Below are positions 55,474 to 62,717 of a stretch of DNA of 64,000 nt, piece by piece. The notes beneath the pieces were generated by a model. The model was not told where the DNA came from and searched no databases. It saw only the letters and a list, made by a program, of their open reading frames with translations. A program made the position numbers and the translations under genes. Each line of letters opens with the position of its first letter. Position 1 is the stretch's first letter. The DNA comes from Streptomyces sp. NBC_01707 (GTDB taxonomy: Bacteria; Actinomycetota; Actinomycetes; Streptomycetales; Streptomycetaceae): contig NZ_CP109190.1 of the NCBI RefSeq assembly GCF_041438805.1, forward strand, positions 3,286,001 through 3,350,000, given 5' to 3'.

Positions 55474-55932
55474 ATGTGGCTCGACGACTGCCGCACCGCC
55501 CTCTATCGCCTCTACGACGAGGGAGGCGCGCTGCTCTATGTCGGCATCACCGCTGACGTCGACCAGCGGATGGTCGCCCACCGCTATGACAAGCCGTGGT
55601 GGCCGGACGTCACGAGGACCGAAGTCCAGTGGCACGACAGCCGACCGGTCGCCCTGGCTCACGAGCTCCAGGCCATCCGCGCGGAGTCGCCCAAGCACAA
55701 CGTGAACGGCAAACCGGGGGCGGGCCAACCCAGGGAGCTGGAAGACCGCGAGATCACCATCGGCCAGGGCAAGCACGTCATGTTCGCGATTGAGCGCGGT
55801 TTCATGACCTGCGACCAGCCTCTGTTCGTGGTCGACGGCACCAAGCGACGGGAGCGCATCGGCGCCATCGTCTCCGCCGACTTCTACCGCCGAGCCCTCG
55901 CCGCCCTCGGAGAGACCGCGGTGCCCGCCTGA
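55474..55932 (+). CDS. GIY-YIG nuclease-like protein paired with the antitoxin
   Basis: 152 residues from the ATG at 55474. A GIY-YIG core in residues 8-80: TALYRLYDEGGALLYVGITA, the arginine in DQRMVAHRYDKPWW, ALAHELQAIRAESPKHNVNG with the metal-binding glutamate and the closing asparagine. The C-terminal 50 residues (QPLFVVDGTKRRERIGAIVS, ADFYRRALAALGE) are beta-alpha and look like the Phd/YefM-type strand pattern. It is co-transcribed with the antitoxin. It could be a DNA-cutting toxin or an RNA/DNA-repair-like nuclease held in check by the antitoxin; the pairing is suggestive rather than established. Confidence 0.8.
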   Translation: MWLDDCRTALYRLYDEGGALLYVGITADVDQRMVAHRYDKPWWPDVTRTEVQWHDSRPVALAHELQAIRAESPKHNVNGKPGAGQPRELEDREITIGQGKHVMFAIERGFMTCDQPLFVVDGTKRRERIGAIVSADFYRRALAALGETAVPA

Positions 55933-55982
55933 CCCCCGCTGAACCGCAGGCCGTCCCCAACCGGGGCGGCCTGTTCGGCATG

Positions 55983-56297
55983 TCACGGCCGCCGCCGGGA
56001 CTTGAGCCGGTACGCGGCCAGATCGGACACACCTGGCGGCAGCAGCCCGAGCCGAGTTGGGGACGTCTGCCGCCGCGCCGGGCACGTTGCGACGTGCGGG
56101 ACGTAGAGGCGTTCGTACCCCATGAGCGGCAGGTCCTCCGAGGGACGGCGTGAGCGGTACGCGCCGAGGCCGTCGCGGTAGACGGCGGCGTTGCCCGCCG
56201 GGTCGGGGTCGGGGTCGACGGCGAGGCGTTTCCCGCTCTCCGTGACCGTCCACAGCACTTCGCGGTGGCAGTCGGCGCAGATGGAGGTCCTGCGCAT
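55983..56297 (-). CDS. Zinc-finger-like small protein
   Basis: 104 residues from the ATG at 56297. MRRTSICADCHREVLWTVTE gives a CxxC, and LAVDPDPDPAGNAAVYRDGL with YVPHVATCPARRQ supplies a histidine and cysteine that could complete a zinc site. Similar small proteins are common on actinophages and Streptomyces plasmids. It converges on the GIY-YIG gene. Confidence 0.7.
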   Translation of the reverse strand: MRRTSICADCHREVLWTVTESGKRLAVDPDPDPAGNAAVYRDGLGAYRSRRPSEDLPLMGYERLYVPHVATCPARRQTSPTRLGLLPPGVSDLAAYRLKSRRRP

Positions 56298-56381
56298 CTG
56301 CCCCTCCTTCCATGGGTGTTCGTGACACGGCTTCGCCGCCCCTACCGGTGTGGTGGGGCGGCGAGGCGACGAGACGAGGGG

Positions 56382-56660
56382 TCAGTCGCACAGATCGGTG
56401 TCGATGTCTCGGTGGCGGCGCGTCTTGGTCGGCGTCGGTGTCGGCTTCTGCCACGCCGGCCGGGATGTCCGGGTCGGTGCCGGGTTGCTGGTGCGTGGCT
56501 TCTTCGTGGCGGCCGGGGCGGCGGCGAGGGCGAACCAGTCGCATCCGTCGCCGTCGTCGTCGGTCGACGTCCCGCAGGAGGCGAGGAGCATCGCGGCGAC
56601 CGCCGCCGCGATCAGCGAGGCGACGACGGCCGAGAAGATGCGGTGCCGCTCGTCGTTCAC
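56382..56660 (-). CDS. Small lipoprotein
   Basis: 92 residues from a GTG at 56660, overlapping the next upstream gene (GTGA). A hydrophobic signal (IFSAVVASLIAAAVAAML) ends in the lipobox LLASC, so the cysteine at about residue 30 should be lipid-modified and the protein anchored outside the membrane. The mature part is threonine/proline-rich (NPAPTRTSRPAWQKPTPTPT). Surface lipoproteins of plasmids can act in entry exclusion, which is only a possibility here. Confidence 0.75.
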   Translation of the reverse strand: MNDERHRIFSAVVASLIAAAVAAMLLASCGTSTDDDGDGCDWFALAAAPAATKKPRTSNPAPTRTSRPAWQKPTPTPTKTRRHRDIDTDLCD

Positions 56661-56893
56661 TGGTCGGCCGCCTTGGGGGTCACGCGGGAACCGCCGCGCC
56701 CGCGCAGCTTCACGTTGGCTTCCAGCAGCAGGGTGCGGGCGGTGCCGTAGGACATGTCCATCCACGTGGCCAGGGCCCGGATCGATGCGCCGGCCCGGTA
56801 CGCCTCGGCGAGGTCGCGCCGCTTCCTGCTGCGCTCCTTGTCCTTGAGGCGGGGCCGGTACTTCGTCTCGATGCGGGGGGTGTTGCTGCTCAA
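56657..56893 (-). CDS. Small helix-turn-helix protein
   Basis: 78 residues from a TTG at 56893, preferred for the GAGGA seven bases upstream. RDLAEAYRAGASIRALATWM and DMSYGTARTLLLEANVKLRG form a resolvase-type helix-turn-helix, the sort of small DNA-binding protein (Lsr2-like or homeodomain-like) common on mycelial plasmids and phages. Basic at both ends. Confidence 0.7.
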   Translation of the reverse strand: MSSNTPRIETKYRPRLKDKERSRKRRDLAEAYRAGASIRALATWMDMSYGTARTLLLEANVKLRGRGGSRVTPKAADQ

Positions 56894-56895
56894 CT

Positions 56896-57135
56896 TCAAG
56901 TCCTCTTCTGGGGCGGGGCGGTGGGGGTCCGGCGGCCGTTCGTCGGTCGCGTCGGCTCGTCGTCGACGTGCACCGGGGGCAGTGCGTCGAGGGCGTCGCC
57001 GATCGTGTCGGCGAGCTCTCGACGGCGGCCTGCGAGCCCCGGGGCGTCTTGGGCGGCGTGTGCCGAGCCGAGGAGCAGGCATTCGACGATCTCGGCGACG
57101 TCGTCGTGGCCGAGGCCGGTCAGGAGCAGCGCCAT
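56896..57135 (-). CDS. Small hypothetical protein
   Basis: 79 residues from the ATG at 57135, overlapping the Acb2-like gene (TGATG). MALLLTGLGHDDVAEIVECL and GLAGRRRELADTIGDALDAL are helical; the end is proline/arginine-rich. No family recognised. Its coupling to an anti-defence candidate makes it a gene of interest. Confidence 0.6.
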   Translation of the reverse strand: MALLLTGLGHDDVAEIVECLLLGSAHAAQDAPGLAGRRRELADTIGDALDALPPVHVDDEPTRPTNGRRTPTAPPQKRT

Positions 57136-57467
57136 CACAGACGCTCCGGCCTGGCGGCGATGTCGGCGTCCGCCATCGCGGCCCTGCAAGCCGCCTCTGC
57201 CTCGTCCGAGACCAGCAGGATGGGCATGGCGGGCTTCCGCTCGTCGGCGGCGACGTACCGGCGGTCAATGCCCGCATGGGCCCATTGCACGGCGATCTCG
57301 CACGCCTTGATCGCCTGCGACTCTTCACGGGAGCCGGGCACCAGCTCGTTCACGAGGAGGGCCAGGTCCTCAGCCGCCTTGGAGATCCGGGCCTTTATCG
57401 CGATGCGGTCGTCATCGGTCTTCGGCGGGGCGAAGCGGATCGCGATCTCACGCGGGTTGATGGCCAT
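57135..57467 (-). CDS. Acb2/Tad1 hairpin-domain protein (candidate cyclic-nucleotide sponge)
   Basis: 110 residues from the ATG at 57467. The core REIAIRFAPPKTDDDRIAIK then RISKAAEDLALLVNELVPGS, REESQAIKACEIAVQWAHAG and IDRR has the RF-x-PP start, the P-x-SRE-x-S-x-A turn and the WA-x-A-x-IxR end of the Acb2/Tad1 helical-hairpin family. Phage Acb2 binds cyclic oligonucleotides and blocks CBASS; Tad1 binds gcADPR and blocks Thoeris. About 35 extra residues follow (VAADERKPAMPILLVSDEAE), which could be a family-specific tail. Which nucleotide it would bind cannot be read from the sequence. Confidence 0.75.
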   Translation of the reverse strand: MAINPREIAIRFAPPKTDDDRIAIKARISKAAEDLALLVNELVPGSREESQAIKACEIAVQWAHAGIDRRYVAADERKPAMPILLVSDEAEAACRAAMADADIAARPERL

Positions 57468-57488
57468 GGCTGGGGTTCCGTTCTCGTG

Positions 57489-57719
57489 TCACGTCAGTCG
57501 TTCGTTCTCGTAGGCGTCAGCGGACTCGGCCGTCTGTTGCCGTAGGGCGTCCTCGGCGCACACCTTGTGTGCGGGTGACCTCTGGGAGTCGCGGAGGTTC
57601 GTCAGGTCCCCGCAGTAGCGGCATGGCAGTTGGTGACCCGACCAGTGCGCGGGCGCCCCCCAGTTGAGGAGCCCGGTCGGTGGCGGGTCAGGCCGCGGCG
57701 CTCGCCGACGCGGGGGCAC
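57489..57719 (-). CDS. Small CxxC protein (start uncertain)
   Basis: LLNWGAPAHWSGHQLPCRYC, GDLTNLRDSQRSPAHKVCAE and DALRQQTAESADAYENERL look like a real zinc-binding protein with C-x2-C and H-x2-C. No start codon stands close before it; the nearest in frame is a GTG at 57719, which would overlap whiB by 32 bases. A lost base near 57690 is an alternative. Confidence 0.55.
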   Translation of the reverse strand: MPPRRRAPRPDPPPTGLLNWGAPAHWSGHQLPCRYCGDLTNLRDSQRSPAHKVCAEDALRQQTAESADAYENERLT

Positions 57720-58041
57720 CGGTGGCCTCCTCCGGCCTGGGCCATTCCATGCGGGCGGGGGTGGTCTTACGGGCGGAGCGCAGGATCGCGCGCCGCTCCC
57801 GCTCGTCCAGCCCGCCCCACACCCCGAAGGGCTCGGCACGCTCCAGGGCGTCGATCTGGCACCGGGTGGAAACCGGGCAGCTGCGGCAGTAGTCCTTTGC
57901 CTCCTTGGTGAGGAGGGCGACCGTGAGCTCGTCGCCCTCGGGGAAGAACAGGACGGGGTCGGCGTCGCGGCACGCGGCCGTACGGTCCCAGTGCGCAGGG
58001 CGGGGCAGGTTGTCGGGCCAGTAACGGCTAGGACGAGGCAT
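57688..58041 (-). CDS. WhiB-family iron-sulfur regulator
   Basis: 117 residues from the ATG at 58041. The four cluster cysteines are at positions 24 (TAACRDADPVLFF), 52 and 55 (KDYCRSCPVSTRC) and 61, and the turn FGVWGGLDERERR follows; then a short basic segment (RSARKTT) for DNA or sigma-factor contact. All parts of a functional Wbl protein are present. Wbl proteins bind the primary sigma factor and control development or stress genes; phage- and plasmid-borne ones can redirect host expression. The gene overlaps its neighbours, so it is expressed with the element's operon. Confidence 0.95.
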   Translation of the reverse strand: MPRPSRYWPDNLPRPAHWDRTAACRDADPVLFFPEGDELTVALLTKEAKDYCRSCPVSTRCQIDALERAEPFGVWGGLDERERRAILRSARKTTPARMEWPRPEEATGAPASASAAA

Positions 58042-58325
58042 CAGCGCTCTCCTTCGTCGTCGTGTCCGGGCAGCGCCGGGCAGGTATCCGTGGACACGCC
58101 CGGACACGTGTCCGTGCAGGTCAGTGCTGTGTTCGCGGCCGGGTCCGGCCCGGTGTCCGCGGTTGTCCGCCGTGTCCGGCCGTCCCGATGACGGCCGGTG
58201 GGCCGCAGCCGCCACCAGGTGGCGACTACGGCCAGTCCGAGGAACCACGGGCCCCACGCGTGCGCCGTGATCACGGCGGTGATCACCATGTCCGCGACGA
58301 CGAGGAAGGGGTCAGGGGCGCTCAT
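58041..58325 (-). CDS. Small membrane protein with repeat-encoded tail
   Basis: 94 residues from the ATG at 58325. Two hydrophobic stretches (PFLVVADMVITAVITAHAWG, PWFLGLAVVATWWRL) are followed by a tail rich in Asp-Thr and Cys-Pro (TCTDTCPGVSTDTCPALPGH) that is simply what the TGTCCGG repeats encode on this strand. Function unknown. Confidence 0.6.
   Translation of the reverse strand: MSAPDPFLVVADMVITAVITAHAWGPWFLGLAVVATWWRLRPTGRHRDGRTRRTTADTGPDPAANTALTCTDTCPGVSTDTCPALPGHDDEGER
58062..58180 (+). repeat. TGTCCGG repeat cluster F, inside a gene
   Basis: Several TGTCCG/TGTCCGG words on the plus strand, with a palindromic GACACGTGTC at the centre. They underlie the Asp-Thr-rich tail of the membrane protein above. 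Confidence 0.75.
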
Positions 58326-58986
58326 CACTCAGTCCCGCGTCGAGCCGCCACCGGGTGACCGTCCGGGCCGCGACACCGAGCCGCAGGGCGATCTCCTCGC
58401 CGCCCACGCCGGCTTGGGTCATCGCCACTGCGGCGTAGCGCTGCTCGTCCTCGGTCAGCTCCGGCACCGGGAGCGCACCGCGTATGAACCGCTCCACGGC
58501 GATGAGGTCCACATCCCGGTGCCATGTGGCACCGGCCGGTGGGTCCATCCGGCCCCGCACTCGCGGGCGCTCTTCCTTCGAGAGCCGTTCCTCGCGCAGG
58601 ACGCGGTCCTCAAGGTGGGCACCGGCCACACACCGGGGGTAGCCGCACACGGGGCCGGACTTGCCCTCTGCGTCGCGGCCGTGGTGGACACGGAACGCGT
58701 ACCGGTACGCGGTCTCTGCCGCCCTCCCCAGGCGCAGCACCGGTGTGCCATGCTCGGACAGTGGCCCCGACCACTCCAGGTGCCCGTCGTCGACAGCCAG
58801 CGTGCGGGCGGCGAACGCCTCCGCCCACGAATCCCCCGAGCCGCGACGACCACGCGGGTACACGGGCACGCCTTCCTTCGCGCGCACCCGGCGCACCCGC
58901 TCCGGAGCGACCCCCAACTCGCGGGCGACCGCAAGGTTGGACACAGTGCCATCCAGCGCGGCAGCGATCTCATCGGCACTGATCAC
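58312..58986 (-). CDS. HTH protein with degenerate HNH-like centre
   Basis: 224 residues from a GTG at 58986. A helix-turn-helix at the N-terminus (SNLAVARELGVAPERVRRVR), a middle part LEWSGPLSEHGTPVLRLGRA, TAYRYAFRVHHGRDAEGKSG and PVCGYPRCVAGAHLEDR that matches the layout of phage HNH proteins with a CxxxxC knuckle and terminal histidine, and a second HTH at the C-terminus (GGEEIALRLGVAARTVTRWR). The HNH residues are partly present (HH, AH), so a nicking activity is possible. Such genes are common on actinophages. Confidence 0.65.
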   Translation of the reverse strand: MISADEIAAALDGTVSNLAVARELGVAPERVRRVRAKEGVPVYPRGRRGSGDSWAEAFAARTLAVDDGHLEWSGPLSEHGTPVLRLGRAAETAYRYAFRVHHGRDAEGKSGPVCGYPRCVAGAHLEDRVLREERLSKEERPRVRGRMDPPAGATWHRDVDLIAVERFIRGALPVPELTEDEQRYAAVAMTQAGVGGEEIALRLGVAARTVTRWRLDAGLSDERP

Positions 58987-59549
58987 CGGGTCACCTCCGG
59001 CCAGTTCACCTTGTCCAGCCGGTCACGCTGCGCCTTCGGCAGCTCCACGGTCGAGATGCCAAGGTGGTCCAGTCCGGCCACCCACAACCACCAGGCGTCG
59101 CACTGGTTGTCGTCCAGGAACTCCCGGCCGGCCCGCTTGTACGCGGCCATGGCCATCGGCACCTTGTCCCCGCTGCCCTTGCCGGTCGCGTACGCCTTGA
59201 GCGTCGCGGCCGTCACAAGGGCATACGGGGCACCGGCCTCGATCAGCACGGCCCGGACCACGCCGTGAACCATGCTGATCGGCTTGGCCGCGAAGCTGTT
59301 CTGCGGAATGTCCTCCATCACGACCAGGTCAGGAGCAGGACCCAGACCGAGGTGTTCACCGCCGACCGCCATGCGTGCCGCCTCCGCGATCTGCAGGAGG
59401 CGCCGGTCGCCGTCGGACGTCCGGGTCTTGACCGTCGTAGTGCTGCCGTCGCGGTAGCAGATGCCGGACGCGGTCAGGGACAGGTCGAAGGCCACCACGG
59501 ACGGCAGCGGCTTCACGGCCTCCGGCTCAAACAGCGGGAACGTCTCCAT
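58983..59549 (-). CDS. RuvC-like Holliday-junction resolvase
   Basis: 188 residues from the ATG at 59549. The RNase H fold residues are visible: the first aspartate in SVVAFDLSLTASGICYRDGS, a glutamate in DLVVMEDIPQNSFAAKPISM, and the acidic pair near the end in EFLDDNQCDAWWLWVAGLDH. VTAATLKAYATGKGSGDKVP resembles the RuvC segment before the last helix. It should cut four-way junctions made during recombination by the RecT/YqaJ pair, to which it is linked by overlapping genes. Confidence 0.85.
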   Translation of the reverse strand: METFPLFEPEAVKPLPSVVAFDLSLTASGICYRDGSTTTVKTRTSDGDRRLLQIAEAARMAVGGEHLGLGPAPDLVVMEDIPQNSFAAKPISMVHGVVRAVLIEAGAPYALVTAATLKAYATGKGSGDKVPMAMAAYKRAGREFLDDNQCDAWWLWVAGLDHLGISTVELPKAQRDRLDKVNWPEVTR

Positions 59550-59905
59550 CACGCATCACCGCCCACAGAGGCGCCGTCCACGCGCCCCTGCTGCCCGAGG
59601 AAACGGTCCAGGTCGAAGGGCATGGCCAGCTTGAGGCCGGGCCACTCCAGCCGCTCCCCGCTTGTGTCCTCGTTACCGGGCGGGTTGTCCAGGTCCAGCT
59701 CCGTGAGGAACGCCCAGCCGACCAGTTCGGCGGGCGCCATCCCGGAGGCCTCGAGGAACGGGCGCGCGCCGGTCAGGAACGCACGGCGCGGCGACCAGGC
59801 GGTCACCCGCACCCACACGTGCGCCGTCTCGTCGTCAAAGCAGTCCATCCGTGCGCCGTCCAGGTCGACGGCGATCACGCGCGCAATGGTCCAACCCCTA
59901 GACAT
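59549..59905 (-). CDS. Hypothetical protein of the recombination operon
   Basis: 118 residues from the ATG at 59905. TIARVIAVDLDGARMDCFDD and VWVRVTAWSPRRAFLTGARP are beta-rich; the end LAMPFDLDRFLGQQGRVDGA is not recognised. It overlaps genes on both sides. A single-strand-binding or accessory role would be a guess. Confidence 0.6.
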   Translation of the reverse strand: MSRGWTIARVIAVDLDGARMDCFDDETAHVWVRVTAWSPRRAFLTGARPFLEASGMAPAELVGWAFLTELDLDNPPGNEDTSGERLEWPGLKLAMPFDLDRFLGQQGRVDGASVGGDA

Positions 59906-60974
59906 CGGCTGCCTCCACGCTGGGCGCCGGAGCCTCGGCCTCGTCGCGGTCCTCGACCAGCGGGATGTCCTGCGCCATCCAGGACGACGGCAGCGGCGGG
60001 GCGAGCTCGATCTCCGTCAGCACGATGTCGTCGGCCTGCTTGGTACGGCAGTTGGCCTTGGCCTCCAGGAACCGGCCGGGCAGCTCCTCCGGGGTCAGCT
60101 TTGTCGCGGTGGTCAGCTGGTCCAGGAGCACCGTCACCCCGTCCGTCAGGCTCCACCCGACGACGATCACGCGGGCCGTGCGCGCTTTGACGTCGACCGT
60201 CTCCACTTCCACGGGCGTGGTGAACCGCGGTTCGTCCCGGGCGGCGAGGTACGTGGCGCCCAGCTCGGTGATGGCCGGGACGTTCTCCACGAATCCCACG
60301 TACCGGCGCATCATCAGCGGAGCCAGCTGCTCGCTGTGCTCGACCATGTCCACCCCGGCCGCGACCGCCCGCAGGGCCGCTTCGACGTCCACTTCCAGCG
60401 GGCGAGAGCTGGTGGCGTGCATCGTCACGCGGAGCTTCCCGGCCCGCCACGAGGCCGTGCCGTGCGTGGTCTCCGAGGAGCACGGGCAGCCGCGCACGTT
60501 GTCGCGGCTGTCCTCGTGGGTGAGGCCGAAGCACTCCACGATGACCGTTGCGCCCTTCTCGCACAGGGCGGCCGTGCAGCACCCGCAGTCGGGGCAGTCC
60601 GCCTGTGCCGGGCGGACGTGCTCCGGCTCGAACGACTCGGTCATGGTCACTGGTTCTCCAGGGGTGTTGTGGCCGCAGTGCCAGCAGGTCCGGGAGCCGT
60701 CCGCGTGGATCGCGTGAGGCCGGTGGCGCTGTTCACTCGGGCAGAGGTAGAAGTCGACGGCGTCGACTTCGCCCAGCTCTTCGAGCTCGGCGAAGTCCGC
60801 ACGGTCGGGAAAGTCGTCCAGGGGCCCGGGCGGAACGGCCAGGGCCGGGGCGGGCGCCACGTGGTGCGCACTGCGCCAGATCCGGAAGGTCGGGGACATC
60901 AGGTGAGCCGCAGCCGACACCAGCGCGGCACTGCACACCGTCAGGCCCAGGCCGATCAGGTACGGGTCACTCAC
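59898..60974 (-). CDS. Cysteine-rich hypothetical protein with N-terminal helix (possible fusion)
   Basis: 358 residues. The first 110 residues have a membrane helix (LIGLGLTVCSAALVSAAAHL) and a zinc-ribbon-like end (SRTCWHCGHNTPGEP); then an internal ATG at about 60644 opens a second part with ADCPDCGCCTAALCEKGATV and CSSETTHG, followed by alpha/beta sequence. The open frame joins both, but similar plasmid genes are often two overlapping ones, so internal initiation is possible. Confidence 0.55.
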   Translation of the reverse strand: MSDPYLIGLGLTVCSAALVSAAAHLMSPTFRIWRSAHHVAPAPALAVPPGPLDDFPDRADFAELEELGEVDAVDFYLCPSEQRHRPHAIHADGSRTCWHCGHNTPGEPVTMTESFEPEHVRPAQADCPDCGCCTAALCEKGATVIVECFGLTHEDSRDNVRGCPCSSETTHGTASWRAGKLRVTMHATSSRPLEVDVEAALRAVAAGVDMVEHSEQLAPLMMRRYVGFVENVPAITELGATYLAARDEPRFTTPVEVETVDVKARTARVIVVGWSLTDGVTVLLDQLTTATKLTPEELPGRFLEAKANCRTKQADDIVLTEIELAPPLPSSWMAQDIPLVEDRDEAEAPAPSVEAADV

Positions 60975-61699
60975 AGGGACACACCCGCCGGCGGTGCAGG
61001 GACGAGCGGCCAGTCCAGCCGGACAGACGCGGCCAGCTCCTGCTTGCCGTCGGTCCGGGCGAAGTGGTCCCGCAGCCCCTCGGCTTGCTCACGGGCCCAA
61101 TGCACCTGCTGTTCGTGGAGGTCGGCGAGGTCGAGGCGCTTCAGCCACGGGTGCCGGTTGGCGAGCTTCCACGCCACCGCGCAGGCGGCGACCGCGTCGG
61201 CCTCCGCCGTGTGCGCCTCATTGAGCTGCACCACGTAGTGGCGGCACAGGTCCGTCAACGTCCGGCCACCGCGCCGGAACCGGTCGACCTTCTTGTCCAG
61301 GACCCTCGGGTCGATCACACGCGGCGCCGCCCGGTCGAACAGCGGACGGATGCCGTACCGGCGGGCCTCCCGGTCCAACAGGGTCAGGTCGAACTGGGCG
61401 TTCATCGCGACGATGGGCAGGCCGGCGTCGACATCCTCAGCCAGCGCGTCAGTGATCTCCGCAATGACGACCGGGGCCGGGCGGCCCGCAGAGCGGGCCG
61501 CCTCGGTGTCGATACCGTGCACTGCTGTGGCCTCGGCCGGGATCTCGACGCCTCCGGCATCGGAGAGCCAGGACCGGGCCGTGCTCGGCTGGCCCCCGCC
61601 GAAGCGGACGACGCAGCCGGTCACGATGCGGGCGTTCTCTGGATCAACGCCCGTCGTTTCGAGATCGAAGCCGCACAGGGGGCGGCGGTGCCAACTCAT
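60971..61699 (-). CDS. DEDDh 3'-5' exonuclease (DnaQ-like)
   Basis: 242 residues from the ATG at 61699. Exo I motif CGFDLETTGVDPENARIVTG (D and E), Exo II IVAMNAQFDLTLLDREARRY (D), and Exo III NEAHTAEADAVAACAVAWKL (H and D) are complete, so it should degrade DNA or RNA 3' to 5' with two metal ions. It is translated with the RecT gene (ATGA-type overlap), suggesting work in recombination or proofreading for the element. Confidence 0.92.
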   Translation of the reverse strand: MSWHRRPLCGFDLETTGVDPENARIVTGCVVRFGGGQPSTARSWLSDAGGVEIPAEATAVHGIDTEAARSAGRPAPVVIAEITDALAEDVDAGLPIVAMNAQFDLTLLDREARRYGIRPLFDRAAPRVIDPRVLDKKVDRFRRGGRTLTDLCRHYVVQLNEAHTAEADAVAACAVAWKLANRHPWLKRLDLADLHEQQVHWAREQAEGLRDHFARTDGKQELAASVRLDWPLVPAPPAGVSL

Positions 61700-62715
61700 G
61701 CGGCACGCCTCCGCGCGGCACGTCCAGCGGCACGGTCCTTCTTCGGCTTGGACCGGCCACGCCGTGCCGTGCCCAGCTTCACCGGCAGCGGCCTCACGGT
61801 CGCCACCTGGGACGCCTCGGCGTGCTCGGAAGCGCGCTCCGCATCGGCAAGGAGATGCATCTCCTCGACCGGGGCGTGCACGACCTGAACCTGACCGGCG
61901 TCCCCGGCCTCGTCGGCCTTGAGCAGGGCGACCAGCTCCGCCGACATCGGGACGACCTTGTGCAGGCGGCGCAGCCCCGACTTCTTCCACATCGCGTCGA
62001 AATCCGTGTGCCAGAACGAATCGTTCGCCCCGGACTCCTGCGCCCGCTGGTACGCCTGGCTGTACTCGTCGCGGATCGCCTCCGCGTCCTCCCGCGTCAG
62101 GATCACGACCTGCGAGCGGGCCCCCGACGCCATCCAGCAGAACGCGTACGCGAGGATCGCCTCACCCCGGTCCTTCTTCGGGAGGGTCAGCGCCGGCCGA
62201 TGGGTGAAATCAAGCGGGGCCGGGGCGGTCGGCTCAAAGTTCCACTCGTCGCCCTCGTGGATCATCCCGACGTGGACCGAGCCGACCCGGCCCGACCGGT
62301 ACATCAGCTCGACGTAGCCCTGAGCCATCGGCACGAACACGGCTTGCTTGCCCTCGCGCCGGATGACCGCGTGGCGGCCGTCCGGGATCAGGCCGAACCG
62401 GGCGCAGGTCAGGAGCGCCTGCAACAGGGACGCCGGGGTGCAGCGGACCAGGCCCGGCAGGGCGGCCCGCACAGCGGCCAGGAACGCCCCGGTGTCGATG
62501 TGCGACGGCAGAGCCCGGGTGAACTCGTTGCCGTACCGCTCCAGCCAGTTCAGTGCGACGTCGGCGATGTCGCCGCCCTCGGCCTGCGCCGACGTGTGCA
62601 GCTGCTCCGGCGTCGACGGCTTCGCATCCTCGGCGAGACCGAACACGGTCGCCTCGGCGGTCGGCTGCTCGGTGGTGGCCGCGCGCACACGGTCCTTCAG
62701 GGTGGACAGAGACAT
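61696..62715 (-). CDS. RecT-family single-strand annealing protein
   Basis: 339 residues from the ATG at 62715. LPGLVRCTPASLLQALLTCA followed by RFGLIPDGRHAVIRREGKQA, FVPMAQGYVELMYRSGRVGS and WMASGARSQVVILTREDAEA are the RecT core; KKSGLRRLHKVVPMSAELVA matches its conserved end. It anneals complementary single strands made by an exonuclease, the partner being the YqaJ gene just upstream. The C-terminal 60 residues are basic and variable. Together they form a phage-type Red recombination pair. Confidence 0.92.
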   Translation of the reverse strand: MSLSTLKDRVRAATTEQPTAEATVFGLAEDAKPSTPEQLHTSAQAEGGDIADVALNWLERYGNEFTRALPSHIDTGAFLAAVRAALPGLVRCTPASLLQALLTCARFGLIPDGRHAVIRREGKQAVFVPMAQGYVELMYRSGRVGSVHVGMIHEGDEWNFEPTAPAPLDFTHRPALTLPKKDRGEAILAYAFCWMASGARSQVVILTREDAEAIRDEYSQAYQRAQESGANDSFWHTDFDAMWKKSGLRRLHKVVPMSAELVALLKADEAGDAGQVQVVHAPVEEMHLLADAERASEHAEASQVATVRPLPVKLGTARRGRSKPKKDRAAGRAARRRAA

Positions 62716-62717
62716 GT

